Assembly (NCBI GenBank): GCA_963855995.1
Contig: OY979718.1
Coordinates: 27,146,282-27,210,281, forward strand
Source of the DNA: Muricea muricata
Lineage: Eukaryota; Cnidaria; Anthozoa; Malacalcyonacea; Plexauridae
Direction: 5' to 3'
DNA length: 64,000 nucleotides
Shown here: piece by piece, positions 23,301 to 36,550 of the stretch
Numbering within the stretch: position 1 is the stretch's first letter
Layout: every line of letters starts with the position of its first letter
Translations under genes and position numbers: made by a program
Notes under the pieces: model-generated
Seen by the model: the letters and a program-made list of their open reading frames with translations, nothing else
Databases searched by the model: none
Told to the model about the DNA's origin: nothing

Positions 23301-26300
23301 TCCTAACGCATGTATTATGTGAATCGAATTTATTGTTATTTTTAACGTTTGTATACAGAACCATTAGCGTAAGTAGCCTGACGATTTTTAGAGCGTCTTC
23401 ACAACAGTCAAAATGAAAAAGATATGAACTATAAAAATTCTGATCGTATGAAGAAATGATTGGAATAATTTGGAATTAAAACGCTCGGAAACGACACCGT
23501 GTGCTCGTAGCCTTAGTCACGCCATGCCAATATTTCTGTGTTCATTGACTGTGAAAAAGATCAGTTTCTAAAGAAATGAATAATAGTAAGACAGTTGAAA
23601 GTGGCATAGCAGGAATTAACTGTCGGGCGAGCTGCGCAACCTTCTATAGAACGAGGCATTTACGGGAACCGAAAAATCTTGAAGAAAAACCTTAAAGCAG
23701 CCAACAGCTTCATAAAATCAATCTAGTACAAAACGTAATGCATGTTGATTCTTGTGCACATATCTAGATGATAATTACAAAGATATGCCGCTGCAGGGAT
23801 TCGAATCTGGAACAGCCTGCATGCTGCACGTAAAGATTTCTGCATCTCGAAGCTTGCCGAATTAAACTTGCCATGTTTAAAATGTGTCTAACCTAGTAAA
23901 GCAATCATCAAAGATGACATCGACCGTCTACGGATTCTAAATTAGAGGCGCTGTAACAGAAGAGTCTTCTACAGAGAGAATACGAGTTCCCGTGTTGCCT
24001 TCAAAAATTTCAGTCGTTCCCTTGCGCCCTTGCCAAATTCAACCACGTTTCCTATAAAATTCACAGTGTTCCCTTGTTCCTCAAAACTCAACAAGAGATT
24101 CTCAACACACTTTTCATAGGGAATCATTTAAAGAAATGACTATATTTTAGTCGGAAATTAAAAAAAAGAACAATCCACATCCAATTCGGCTTTATAATAA
24201 GGATAAATCAAAATTAGTATTGGGAGGCTGTTTTCGTTCCGAAAATATTTTTCTAGAAAAAACTGATGTATATAGAATATTACCGTATGCCAAAACTATA
24301 CGCACTAGATAATTTACTAGTAATATAACCTACAGTTCAGGGTTGTAACACAAGTGGGCAGTAATGGGCTCATTTGGTGGAACAATTTGGATTTTAATTA
24401 CAACTGAATCATTGTCTGAATAGCAGATGTTAGTCTTCACACACATTGGGCAATTTTCTCTCATAAATTAACTTAGCATGATATATTTTGCATGTGTATG
24501 CGAAATATGAACTGTGACTGCAGGATGTCGTCTTTTAATAAAAGCCGTCGCTGGAACGTTAATAGGAGTGAATACCCAACTGCTCGACGAGTTTTTTTTC
24601 AAATTTGAAAAGAAACCCGTCTTGCAGAACATGAATATGCACCCCTTCCCCTCTATTAACGTTCTACTGTAGCAACGAATTTTAATTGCCTTATGCTTGG
24701 TTCACACTTTCTTCGCAAGAAACGAAGAAGACTTCTTCTGGCCGATGTGATTGAGTGAATTCTATACTATTGCAAAAGCAATCTAGTCCTTTACTTAGAT
24801 TTGGTCACAAATCCATTCACATACGCGAGGAGAAAATTGTATTTTTATTATATTTTGGTTCATAACGTTGGACGTCTTAAATTTTTTTAGTCTGGTTTCT
24901 GTGTGTTCCTACGTGCAACAGTTGTAAATTCATGGTCAAAAAGACCGATTTTGCAAATTATTGAAAGCGCAAGTTGGATTTGAATACATGTTGTTAACTG
25001 CATGTCTAGTAGCATCGAAATACCAATACACGTACTGCTTGCGCATAATATTTTGATTAATCAATGTACAAAATGTCAAAAACATGCAAAGGCGATGTGT
25101 TTATTTCAATTTAACAAACTTTCATTTTCAGTTTGATGCGAGTGAAAAGTGCGTTGTCATGAAAAAGAGAGCGAAAGTCAAGTTGACAAATGTCTACATC
25201 TTACACTCGCTATTCCTGTTTACCTAAGGCTAAGAGAAATTTACAAGGAAAAAATTCAAATATATTCACAGGATTGCTGAGCTAGAGAAGATATTCCCAA
25301 GATTTCATACAAAAATACAGGGAAAATCTCACTCGCATTTTTTCACTTCAGTGACCTCACCCAGTAGGTGGTATTATTTTTCTTTCTGTCTGTCACCTTG
25401 ACCTCTCATATCAAGATTCTAATGCGAGGGATTGAAACTATATACGTATTGACATTTTGTGGAGACAGAACGTGATCACCGCGAAGGTTTGGTTGGTTTT
25501 TCAAAATTATTTGATAAGGCAGTATATTGTGCTTTCCATAATGCCGCGCCTATTATTAAGGCGGCGAGCGGCGACGCCAATATTAAGATAAAAAACAATT
25601 TACTGTCTGCATGAGACGGAGATAAATTTAGAATGAATCTTTAACAGCAATTGCCTGTATAATATAGTTTAAATACACACAAATGTGAACATCACGTTAC
25701 CATGCAATGTGCCAATGTCGATTATATAGTGCAGTTAAAATCCTAAAAGATGCAAGTAGATTTACAGCCAAGGAATGACTTGCACAAGGTGGACACTTCA
25801 TTGTCCCCTTTGTATTTGTGTGTGGTAAAATATTTATCCTGAATTCTTTTACACAAATGATAATTATCTGGAACGCGGTATGGAGAATACACCTAACACC
25901 CACTTTGTTCTAGAACTTTTTCTTTTGAGTTTTGACGCAGACATACATGGAAGCATCCTTGAGGGAGGCGGTGTTTGCCATATGCATTTGTTATTTTTCT
26001 TTGTTAAAATGACGACAAGGTCAAGGATACCCAAAAAGGCGTGGGTAATTAACACGTACTGCCTAGATGCCTTTATGTAGCAATGATATATTAAATACTT
26101 CAAACAGAAAAAATATCAAAAAACTCGCGGTAGATACGTGTTATGTCAATACCTTATCACATATGACAATATATAAAGTGATTAATAGAGAATGCAATAA
26201 TCATATTAATGGCTCGGATAAAATTCAAGGGTATAAGGAATTATAAGGGTCCAGACAATCACATGTAAGGAAACCGCATTTTCTAGGTATGTTGTAATTG

Positions 26301-29300
26301 ATAATTGACACGCTCAATGTGAACGCGAAACTGAATGGAAAACACGTTTAGAAATGTTCTTCCATTGAAATGAATTATATCTAGTAAGCAAACTTATTAA
26401 AAATTCTCCTACCTTGAAAACCAGTAAGGCAGTGTACGCAATGTTGGAAAGTAACACATTGAAGTACCAATACCATAAACTATACCGAATGTGAAGTAAA
26501 GGGTGTATAGGTTGGGAGCAAATGATGACGCCAGCATTCCGACCACTGTAAGGATACCTCCACAGAAACCAACACGGCGGCAGCCAAATTTTTCACAGAG
26601 AGCAGATGTCAGGGGCGCGAAGAGAAACATGTTTCCAAGTGCGAGAGAACTGACCCATCCTTAAAAAAATCAACATTATAATTACAGAATGCCAAAACGA
26701 ACCATCTCAAAGGCATGTATAAAAGCATACCCGGCAGAAGGACAGTGTTTAACGAAATATTTATAAAATGACTGTGAACAGTACAGAACAGAACATGTAT
26801 CGAGTAATCGAGTTTACAATATAAATGAAAAGTATAAGTTCAATATCGTGTGAGCACGTGTCGCAATAATTAAGGTTTTGTATGTTAGCAGAATCCAGGC
26901 CATTTATTTCGTACCAGCTTTCAAAATAAAACAAAAAAGCGACTTTGCCATAATGCAATTTTAGCTACCGAGTGATATAGTACTTCTCATCACGTATTAA
27001 CTTTTAACGTTTTATAGGAAAATAATTATCTATAATCATTGCGTGGTAGTTGTAATGAATAAATTATTTAAAAAGTATTAATGGTGACTTTTACATCGCC
27101 AAGTTAACTTTTTGCATGGTCACGAAATAAGTAATAGATGCTGAAACAGCAACTTTTTACATTGTGGAATGTGGGCAGTGTGTGGGTGGCGATGTGTTCG
27201 AACGCAATTTCAGATTAGATCAATATATACAACTTTTGTGTAACTATTTTCGTTGCGAAGCCTAATTGCACGGATGCTATCGCCTCCCAAATCTGCCCAT
27301 GCAGAATTTTTAAAATTTCCGCATGCATATAGTTTACAGCACCACGGCCCTGCCTTATTAGGAAGCTAAGCACACGTAACACGTCTAAAATTCTTGGCAC
27401 GAAATAGCACGTCCGTACACGTTTCGCTCCCGTGGATTAAGTGCACACAAGGCATTAATTCAGATAGTTTGCTGTTGACCAAATTGAAATATCATTTCTT
27501 TTTTTCATAGAATTTTACAGCATGCGCGTACTATAATACGTATATATATTTCTGCAATTATTTTGGTCTAATTGTGGCAAAAAAATAACTCTATGGTACA
27601 ATAATTGACAAATTTAATTAGTAAATTGCGATGAAACATTTTGCTGCGACTTTAAAGGAGTTGTGACGCAGTTGAAAGTTGATCAGATTTGTAGTATTAT
27701 GCGTGACAATGCGGAAAGTCAACTTTATTTACATCAAATATTGACAAGTGTTGAAACATATATCCACCTTGACGCAGTGTACATGACACATACAATTTCA
27801 ATTCGATCGCCTTATGTGTTATAAAAACAATATCTTGCGCAATGAAATTTTATTTGTGAAGCAAGCACGGATATGTTAGTATGCGCAAAAATATTCAAAG
27901 ACTGATTTTAAAACTGATATGATACGCATAAAATTTCTAAATGTATACTTTCCTGCTAGACAATTAAAGAAACCGTGCGTAATACTAAATAATCTAAATA
28001 CATCTCCATAAAGACCTTATCTGGTCCTTGACCTTGTTTTTGCGAATATAAGGTCGTGCGCAACAATGCAGTTTTAGGTCGACGTTATTCGAACTGAGTG
28101 TGCGGCTTAAGCTATCACGATACACTTGTTTTGAAAATCATGACAAGCTGGGCGGTGTTGAAATGAAATATCATACCCAAAAGTAGTTAATCTTATGCAC
28201 TGTTTGGAGAACAGAATAAGTTGCTTCACCAGATACCCAGTTTCAGCGCACGACCAAATAAAATAACATATAAAACCATGACCCTGACGAAATAACAGTT
28301 GAGAAAATGAAGTACGAACCATTGTATATCCGCAAAAAGAAAACATTGCATACATGCAACCATTTTATGAGCATTGTGGTCACTTGAAATTGAATCAAAA
28401 AAGTGTTAAAAAGATGTGAAATTTTCAAAAAGCTATAGAGTATTGTGTATTATGATCAGTATATTATGGGAATAAGCTCCTTATTAAAGAATTTTAATTG
28501 CTTCCTTGAACACTTTAAATTAAAACAACTTTGTTTTTTGCATATATTACCATTTTACAGCTCATAATAAGCTTCATAATATACAATTTGTATTCCATGT
28601 TATTATTCTTAAGCTGAGCTATAAGAGAAAGTCGGAATAGATTTAAATAGACTTAGCTATTATTAAAAATGCAGGATAAACATTGTCTGAATAACAAAAT
28701 GTGTTTTTACAACCCATATTAAATTTTAAAAAAATGTCCTTTTTTATGTTGCGGCCAACTGTATGCAAATCTATGAGTACGGAATACTTCAACATCCTGA
28801 AATACTTCAAAATGTATGTTACACTTACGACGCATTGTCAGCCGTTACTCTATACTCCTTCATTTTAATTAACCAGAACAAAGCTATATTTTGAAAAGAA
28901 AAACGTGAGTAAGTACTCACGTGTGGAGTCATTGGCCATGGTGCATTTTGATGCGTGATGAAGACGCGATATGTGCATGCATACTGCATGCATATTGCAT
29001 GGGACGAAAATTGCTCAATCGAACAGCTGCGTCGGCTGCATATAGAATACATATATAATTTCACATTTGATTTCATATCAAATTCTGGGCATCATGCGTG
29101 ATTTTTATTATGTGCTCCATATGATAGACAGGCTTTTCTTCTAATAATAAACATGAAATGTAAAAACATGCAAAAGAATATCAAAAAAGCTCAAAATTAA
29201 AACCATAAAATTTGACTTTACTTTGAAATGTTGAGTAATGCATGTGCATTCGACTTTTTGCACATTTTATACATTTTTGAAGTAAAGTTGACTTCAAGTT

Positions 29301-32300
29301 CTTCTGGTTCTCGTAGGTGTATATATATATAGTTCATCGGTGAAGCCCTTGACCTCATGCGGCCTTATTGTCCGCATGCATCATTGATGGCTAAAATCAT
29401 TGTACTTCAGAAGTATCATTTTCTCTTTCGGTTTCGGCGATATCGACCGACAATAGATCGGCGATGGATTGCATCATTGCGTTTATGCATAACACCTTAG
29501 TATATCTGCCCGAGTGGCTGAGAACACTGAAGGAGAAAATGGTTTTAGAAAAGCAAAGTATTTTATTTCATATTTTCTTATTGACAATGAGACCGTCGAT
29601 AAGGCCAACAAGGAAATCGCCGTACGTTGTTGATGAATTAGGATATATATATATCACAGGATATGGTGCTTGGCCTGACGTGGCTTTATTACTGAACTCT
29701 AATGTCAAAATTATCTTTATCAGTTCAGATTCTGTCACGTTTGAAAAAAATATAAGGCAGATCGACTGGTCAGGCCGTGTAAATGATATATGTCGAACGA
29801 CACGAATTAGGTCTCTGATGCCCAACGCCATGCGTAGACATTACTAGGCTAGAATCTGTGAATTTTATTCGTTCCTATTTGGATATAAACGTTAAAAAAC
29901 TTGCATGCATGACAATCTCGTCAACTTTCAAAGTTATTTTAGTCATGCTTGCACAATAATGTTACTGCTAGCAATTGTCGTCTACATGGCCACACCACAG
30001 CAGTTGAGCAATGTAGGACCCTGTTGCTCCCTAAGATCCGTGACGTCTTCGTTTTTTCCAGGCAGATATAAAACACAAATTTTACAATTGGATAGAGTAT
30101 GCGAGGAAATTTTTTTGATTTGTCAAGAAAACCCTAAATATGCAGTTTTGGGGGGCATACTGCATAACCCGAACTCGGACTCGGACGCGAATCAGAAACC
30201 AAAGTATAAAAAACCGCAACCACTGTATAATGGAGAAACATATAATAGTTAGACTTACGCATTTCACTTTCAAAGTTTATTGTGAAATGATGCAATTCCA
30301 ATAAAATATATTTAGAATTACTATGATCTTGCAAGTACTAGCAATTTAATTTAATTACAGCCTTAAGGTTTAACTGGAATGCATACAGCGACGGATTGAC
30401 GGTCCATGTCACCTCCAGGACGTGCAAACGATGCTGGCGCGAATTGTTGATTGATATATAAGCTGACCTTTACCTTGCACACGCTTTGGTTCCAATGTCA
30501 TGATATTATAAAAAAAGAACAGGACACTTTGTGCAAATATACATCGTCATAAACTAAGTATATAAAAAAACGAGTCGATGAACTGGAAATTGGTATACTA
30601 ACAAATTAATTAATAAAGCCCAACATGTTCGTGAAATATTTCTAAATTACTTAGGCTCGCCTTTTTTGGTAAGAGATACAGGTTAGCATCGGCCCTTGAA
30701 CCACTCGCTCCGAATTTAATCCGCTCATCGGGCGGGATTGTAAACATTTGCTGTAGACGGTGGTTTGATAGGTATAAGCGACAAAACTACCACATCCAAG
30801 ATATTCGAAATATTAAACAAATATATATAACGTATAGAAATAAAAATAATATTGCGAATATACGCATATGATCGGGTTGCGACCCACTTATTTTTAAATA
30901 CAGGAGAATCCATTGGTTTATTTTCCGTTTTGTATAGAAATTATTATATCGTTTAAAAAGCGTTGCCTTCTTCTTGACTACTTCGGACATCGCCGCTGTG
31001 CTTTGTGGCACTATTCACATAAAAATTCGGTTTTGTTTGTGCAACGGGAAAAGCAAATATTATTAATAAATTGCTTTATTCATAGCAACAAAATTTGAAA
31101 GAATGCATAGAATCGAAAACCGCTGTTGTTTAGCTGAACGGAATATGAAATGTGTACATTGTACGTAGTTTGATCAAGCGTGGCGGCTTATAGTTAAAGT
31201 TTAGTTTTGATTTTGAAAACAAAAACATGCCAAGGGACAAAAATATCACTGACCCTCATACCTGACAAACATGTAGAATGCAAAACCCATTATATTAGCC
31301 TTTGAAGGGTGCTGCTTAGCCTGCTTTACAAAGAAAGCCGCAGCTCACAATTAATGAATTCAACAATCTGAGTCATATGATAGCTTGGAATTTTTAATTA
31401 CTGAGGGAAAAGCCAACATTCGTTTATGTCTTGTGACCTTATTCAAATGCTGCATGTGGCCTGCAGTACGCGCTATGTGTTTCCGCTCGGTACTTCAGAT
31501 GGACATGGAATTTTATTTTATGTGAATTTTATTTCTTTCCGTGTGATGTATCGTTGTAAAGTCTAAAGAAGAAACGATAAGCTAACGAGTGTTTTGTCAC
31601 AATGCAAATTACGTCAAAGTTTGAATAATTATGTTGTTCGCTTCAATATCCGAACAAGTTCGCTGATGCAACCTCGGAAAATGACTGCATGGAATCTGCA
31701 TATTTCACAAGCTTTTCTTTCACAAAGAACCTGTTCGAACAAATACACGTCCGAAAAGCTGGTTTAGCATCGCTTTTTCCATGCCAGGGAAGTTTGTCTT
31801 ATAAGCTTTCTCATTATACATGAAGCTGTTTGTCGTGAAGGGAATATTTTTTACAGCCTGTAGCTTGGCGATATAATATGCATATTACATTAGCGACACT
31901 GACAGTACATAAGTGACTAGTAGCCAAGGAAAAGCCCCTCAAATTTGCACGAAATATGTGAAATGTCCGTAAATTTATCGTGATATAGCTACGAGCTAAG
32001 AATTGCTTCGTTTTAATTGACTTCTATCTGAGAAGGAATTATGTCCACAGCCAGCAGGGGAATCTCCACGACATCATATCGCTGCAAATTATTTTGAAGC
32101 GACTCAGGGGAAAGCTTCGGCTGTACACGAATCGCAAGCACTCGTTTCTGCGCACGTAAATCGGTTGAAACTAGTTAGATGTACATCAACGCGAGTGGCT
32201 AAAGCGTTGATTTCACAATATATTTTTTGAAATTCAAGTCGCAGCGCTAGAACCGCTAAAATAGCCGGTTTGAAATAACGAAATATATTCGTGTGTATAC

Positions 32301-32572
32301 AATTGCGCGGTCGTTAATCGCAAGGCTACAAAGGGGGATATCGTTTATATGGAAAATAAAAGCATACCTGTTTTAACGTTGCTTTTACCAAAGTGTTCCA
32401 TGTGTTCCCTATGTATCAATCCTAAATGGTTTTGTAAGCCAAGGATAACAAATTGTACTGTAAAAGCGGCAATGCTTATCGCCCACCCCCATCCACCATC
32501 AGGAACTACTCTCGTGTTAGCATTCAGGTTTGCTTTCTCTTCGCATTGTTTAGTATTCTTTTCTTCGTCCAT
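19798..32572 (-). CDS. SLC16 / monocarboxylate-transporter-like protein, five exons
   Basis: MFS transporter of the SLC16 family, which moves monocarboxylates or related small solutes across the plasma membrane; the substrate cannot be read from sequence. Joined exons are 32572-32368, 26659-26413, 22327-22003, 21177-20808 and 20327-19798, totalling 1677 nt, 558 residues plus stop. All introns are GT-AG and frames agree. The first signature is PDGGWGW (residues 24-30, TM1). The second spans the exon 2/3 junction (Y147 W F S R N L A L A N G I A A A G163). Helix 8 keeps the conserved Arg (R288), but the Asp normally four residues earlier is Ser284. Residues ~410-558 form a cytosolic tail with a Ser/His/Val-rich run (HSIHSVHSVR). 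The ATG at 32572 is the first before the signature. Introns are 5.7, 4.1, 0.8 and 0.5 kb. Confidence 0.92.
20808..21177 (-). CDS. Transporter exon 4
   Basis: 370 nt entered after TTGCAG with P-R-Y-A-Q-E-L. Contains the helix-8 segment ending FGRLFFGKLSD (R288) and ends at GPPIA plus one base at the donor G|GTAAGG. Confidence 0.92.
21596..21825. mobile_element. MITE in transporter intron 3
   Basis: 230 bp with inverted ends TATTCTTGGGTTTCA / TGAAACCCAAGAATA and a second inner pair GGGGGTCAAC / GTTGACCCCC. Lies entirely within intron 3 (21178-22002). Confidence 0.7.
22003..22327 (-). CDS. Transporter exon 3
   Basis: 325 nt entered after TTTTAG. Completes the Arg codon and the LALANGIAAAGSG part of the second signature, then TM5-TM7 and the basic central loop (PENRNKKEKE). 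Ends in frame with FIHL at the donor TTG|GTAAGT. Confidence 0.92.
22328..26412. other. Transporter intron 2
   Basis: No supported gene inside. Contains a dispersed repeat at about 23975-24110 (direct match at 43248-43360) and a G/C-asymmetric repeat at 24545-24678. The rest is AT-rich unique-looking sequence. Confidence 0.6.
24545..24678 (-). repeat. Dispersed G-rich repeat (GAACGTTAAT...ATATTCATGTTC), intron copy
   Basis: The minus strand reads GTAGAACGTTAATAGAGGGG, then GCATATTCATGTTCTGCAAGACG. The same order is seen on + at about 39508-39600 and 51672-51720, and on minus at about 43595-43650. Confidence 0.6.
26413..26659 (-). CDS. Transporter exon 2
   Basis: 247 nt entered after AAG at 26660 (frame-completing GA, then W-V-S-S-L-A-L-G). 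Covers TM2-TM4, including the loop motif CEKFGCRRVG, and ends with YWFS plus two bases at the donor AAG|GTAGGA. Confidence 0.92.
26660..32367. other. Transporter intron 1
   Basis: 5.7 kb with no convincing coding sequence. The largest open frame (29464-29847, +) has no recognisable motif and is mirrored by an equally open opposite strand, so it is treated as chance. Short TGCATGCATA words cluster at 28975-28995. Confidence 0.55.
32368..32572 (-). CDS. Transporter exon 1 (start codon, TM1 signature)
   Basis: 205 nt encoding residues 1-68 plus one base. The acidic and basic N-terminus is followed by PDGGWGW. The donor reads CAG|GTATGC at 32368/32367. Confidence 0.92.
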
Positions 32573-32654
32573 TGTTTAGCCCCGCAGCTTCTGTCGTTGT
32601 TACCGTCCCGTCGTATACAGAACTGAATTTTCAACCCACTGTGAGAGCCAAGTA

Positions 32655-32708
32655 TGAATTAATATGCAGAGTCTCTCTCATTGGTTGCTTGGGTATCATA
32701 CGATACCC
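32655..32708 (-). promoter_or_regulatory. Candidate promoter elements of the transporter gene
   Basis: On the minus strand a CCAAT box (32680-32684, in CAACCAATGAGAG) lies about 108 bp before the ATG, and an imperfect palindrome GGGTATCATACGATACCC spans 32691-32708. The start site is unknown, so this is a weak call. Confidence 0.25.
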
Positions 32709-35700
32709 TGTCGGAAATTTATATTTGATGATTAATAATTTATGACACAACACTCACACATCTAGTCCAACATGGAAGTTTCATGCTTTTTATAATTTGG
32801 ACCGCCGTACGTTCTTTCCAAGCAATGCTTTATCCGTCATATGGGTACCGTGTTTTCTTAGCTTATTATTTTTGACCGAGTGTTGAAAATTTACTTCCTG
32901 GGTATTCTGTACGCCATTTTTCTAGGCTTAAAGCTTCACCTCGGCTGACCGAAGATATCAAACGCTACGCCTATGGCTTACACATATATTCAGACGAATA
33001 TAAAATCAAGAAAAGAACGCTTTTGAATGACCGGTGGCGATAGTCGTTTGTGAAAATTCAAACTAAATATACAGTATGAAACCTGATAGTATTGTACTTT
33101 ACTCATAATAACTTTTTTTGCTCTATACAAGATATATACTTTGCAGTCTAGATAGTTATATGACGGGTTACGTTGGTACTTGGCAGTCAATTTTCAAGTG
33201 GGAAGTAATATGCCGTAGAGGCGTAAGTAGGCAATCGCGAGCGTCATAGCTGAAAAAATCGACACGTACGTTTTTCAAGGGCAGCAATTTTCACATACCA
33301 ACATGAAAGGTCTCTCACTAAGAAAGATTTTAAAGAAATTATTGATATGAAACATCAAGGATTAAATGTTGGAGTTAAAAACCGATCTCAGCTGTGAGAT
33401 TACACTGAAGTTCGCAAAGCCAAAGGTCATAATGTGACAATAACAAATAAGTTTGACAAACAAATTAAGTATCTGATACAAGAGAAAAAGCGGTCATGCA
33501 TTCATCAATTGTTTAACAGTGAATTACCATATCACATGAGGAACATTCGATTTTGCCCACGTGCCGATTTTTAGTTTGCTACATTTTAGTCCGTCCTCAG
33601 CCTGGGTTGCAGTTTGCAACAATTGCTATCATAAACTTTTCATGAAACCTGGCATGTTACTTAACATGCGTACCGATGTTATTGTTCCGAGTTAATCCAT
33701 CTCGCCTTAACTTTGTACACATACTTCTTCAAAAGTCATATTTTTCAACCAGTATAAAAGCTGAATTTCCATGTATTATTATGTTGCGAATGTAATGCAT
33801 TAGGGACTACTGGCTTCATATTTGTGCTTCTGTCCTCAAACTAATTACCAAATAAATTAAGTCTCACGAAACTGGGTATGTTAGGGGTGTGATTGTGGCG
33901 TAGTTAGGACTTGGCGTGGAAAAAGCTACACACATAAACAAATATAAACATATAAGTCTATTAAAAAGATACAAAGCATATGAAAATAGATATAGGTCCA
34001 GATATAACATTTTGCATGCATGACCATGGCTTTAAGGAGATAATAATTACCATGCAGATATATGTCATGCACCTTATGGATGCCGCAGACAAGAACATTT
34101 TCATGGCATCTCAAGATAAAGTTCTTAGACCTTGACTCTTGAGCTTTCGAGGTGATCTGGCGATCTAAATATATGTTACCGCGTCGATGGCGTCACTTTT
34201 CAGACATCAAGGATTTACGAAGGGTTCCCTCTGACAATTGTGATTGGGGGAGGGAGGTTCTGATAAATTTCCCTAATAGGAATATATGAAATCGACAAAG
34301 ACGTAAACATGGAAAAAATATAGTAGCGTAAAGAGGGAGGAGAAGGGATAACGCCCCCTAATTTTCACAAACTTCCTCGGTAAAACAGAGTTGACCTTGG
34401 ATTGGTTAGAAATATTCTACCCAACCAATTTCTTTTGAAATCAACCTTATTAGTAACAACCGATTTCGAAATTTAGCGCTTTATTTGCATGGGAGAGGGT
34501 GTACATACATAATCTTGTATTCAGCCCAACAATTTTTTTTATTTTAATCATGCAATTTTGAGCTTTATGTTTAGCAACATTATTTACACGCATAAGTTAA
34601 AAGGCACAACTTGCTGCAATATTGTTCAAAACAAGCTTGTTCAATGTTGTGCTACCCACATTCTTCTGAGTTGCCAAAATATCGAACAATGATTCTCAAC
34701 AACTATATATTGTTAACAAATATTAATTAACAATGTTGGCAGCAAAACTTTGAGCTGAATGTTGTTTCAACAACATGATGCATTTTTGGCTATATAATTA
34801 TGTCTTTCAATTGGTCCAGGCCAATTGTAAGTTGTATGTTTTTGCCGTTCCTGTTGAGAAATGTTTCAATATATATTGAACGTTCGAAATTTGATCAATA
34901 TGTAAAATTAATTCTATCAGATTCATAATCCTTCTGTATTAAAGCCAACATTAACGATGCCTATTTCTAGCTATCTCTATAACAACTATACGCCTAACGT
35001 TTTTGTGCCATAAATCTAACTTGTTTGGGCGGACGGAACGAGGCGAGAGTCACAGTTGCTGAAAAAGAAATCTATCACTCACAACAACCATTCGACCGTT
35101 TTTACGTTGAGGGGTTCTCCACGTGAGGTACACGTAAATGGCTGCTGCATCAACATGACCTATACCTATCTGCCTGGACCTAGAATAGCCTTTATTTTTC
35201 ACGGCTAAATGTAGCTTATGTGCCTGACAGATTACATGGATCACAATACTGATTAATCTCAAAGTCTTTAAGTACAAGAATGAATTATCTTCTTTTCTTC
35301 CTCCCCTATTTCACACGGAGAATTTTTGGTGACATGGTTAGCGTGCTTTCTATTTGTCATATTTTCCAGCTACTGATTTGCCAGATAATAGATTTTGAAA
35401 AATAATTCGATAACTTTTGGCTATGGACATCATCTATCTACATTTGCTACTTTCGATATGGGTATCGACACTTTCTTGATGTCCTTTTTGGACAGGATAC
35501 AGCTAATTCAAATAAGGTTGACATCAACAATAGTCAAATGGCAAATGTGCAATATGCATGAGCATAAAAAAATGATGGTAATAATATAGTTTTAAATAAG
35601 ATCAACACATCAGCAGCCTTGCTGGATTATAAATGTAGTATCTATATAATGATATCTTTTACATTCGCATGTAAAGAATCATCATTCTTTTGGCACTCGA

Positions 35701-36341
35701 TCGATCATATTGCACATTTGACTATTGTCAATGTCAACCTTAATTGAATTAGCTGTATTTCTTTACAAGCTGAGCTTTTAGACGAGTTCAGAATACGTGC
35801 TGCATATTACGTACACCGTAGTATTAAGGTGTCAAACTTGATAGCATTTTAAGGGGTCTTTGTAAATTTATTAGTAGGTTAGAAATTTTCTGTGAATTTT
35901 TATTTAATCTCTTTCTTGTGGGAGGCAAATAAAGCATTTCACTAATCGGACGCGGGAGTAAGTATAGTTTTAAGCCGGAAAAACGGCCATGCTATTTGAA
36001 GCTGTATATCTAATCAGTTATTATTTATTATGGTGGATTGTGCAAACTAAAAACGGCTATGCATGCGACTTGTAAGTCATGTATCGATCAGTATTCGTTT
36101 TTGAAACTGATTTTTTGCACGATAAACACGAAAGTATTCGCATAGCAAGTCCAAATTGTCGGGCTCCGCTCCACTTTGCTGACTGCCAGCATATCAGAAT
36201 TGTTTTGTGCATTCTAGATATCAATAGCATTGTGCTCTTTTTTCCAATTCTATCCCTTGTGAAGGAGAAGGCAGCATTGTTCAAATTGTTCATGAAAGCC
36301 CTTCTCGTGTCCGTTATAACTTATAACAGAATCTGGCTGCC
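32709..36341. other. Intergenic region upstream of the transporter
   Basis: AT-rich with no supported gene. A protein-like reading of about 80 codons with one stop occurs at 33310-33560 (+). AACAATGTT/AACATTGTT words are dense at 34610-34760, resembling 20490-20600. Confidence 0.45.
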
Positions 36342-36550
36342 CAGTGGCGGATCCAGGACCAGGGTAAGTCAAAATAAATTATAGCAGCTCAATTTTAAAT
36401 TCAAAATAACTTTATAACAATGTCATAGGTTATGAATTTCAAAAGAATAAAATCTAGCCAATGAAGTTGCTTTAAAGGTATTTTAAAATGTAAATATATC
36501 CTAGAATGAGCTGTGGCAATTTATTTTGACTTACGCTAGATCCGCCACTG
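36342..36550. mobile_element. hAT-type MITE, copy 2
   Basis: 209 bp, nearly identical to 8671-8873, starting CAGTGGCGGATCCAG and ending GATCCGCCACTG. The flanks show ATCTGGCT (36331-36338) on the left, then three extra bases, and ATCTGGCC directly on the right, an imperfect 8-bp target duplication. A small insertion (ACCAGG) near the left end distinguishes the copies. Confidence 0.82.

Noticed and set aside
23780-23860. tRNA-like B-box (GATTCGAATCCC on minus)
   Set aside because: No matching T-stem, acceptor stem or A box; at most a SINE fragment.
29464-29847. 127-aa ORF in transporter intron 1
   Set aside because: No motif, and the opposite strand is equally open; no splice or neighbour support.
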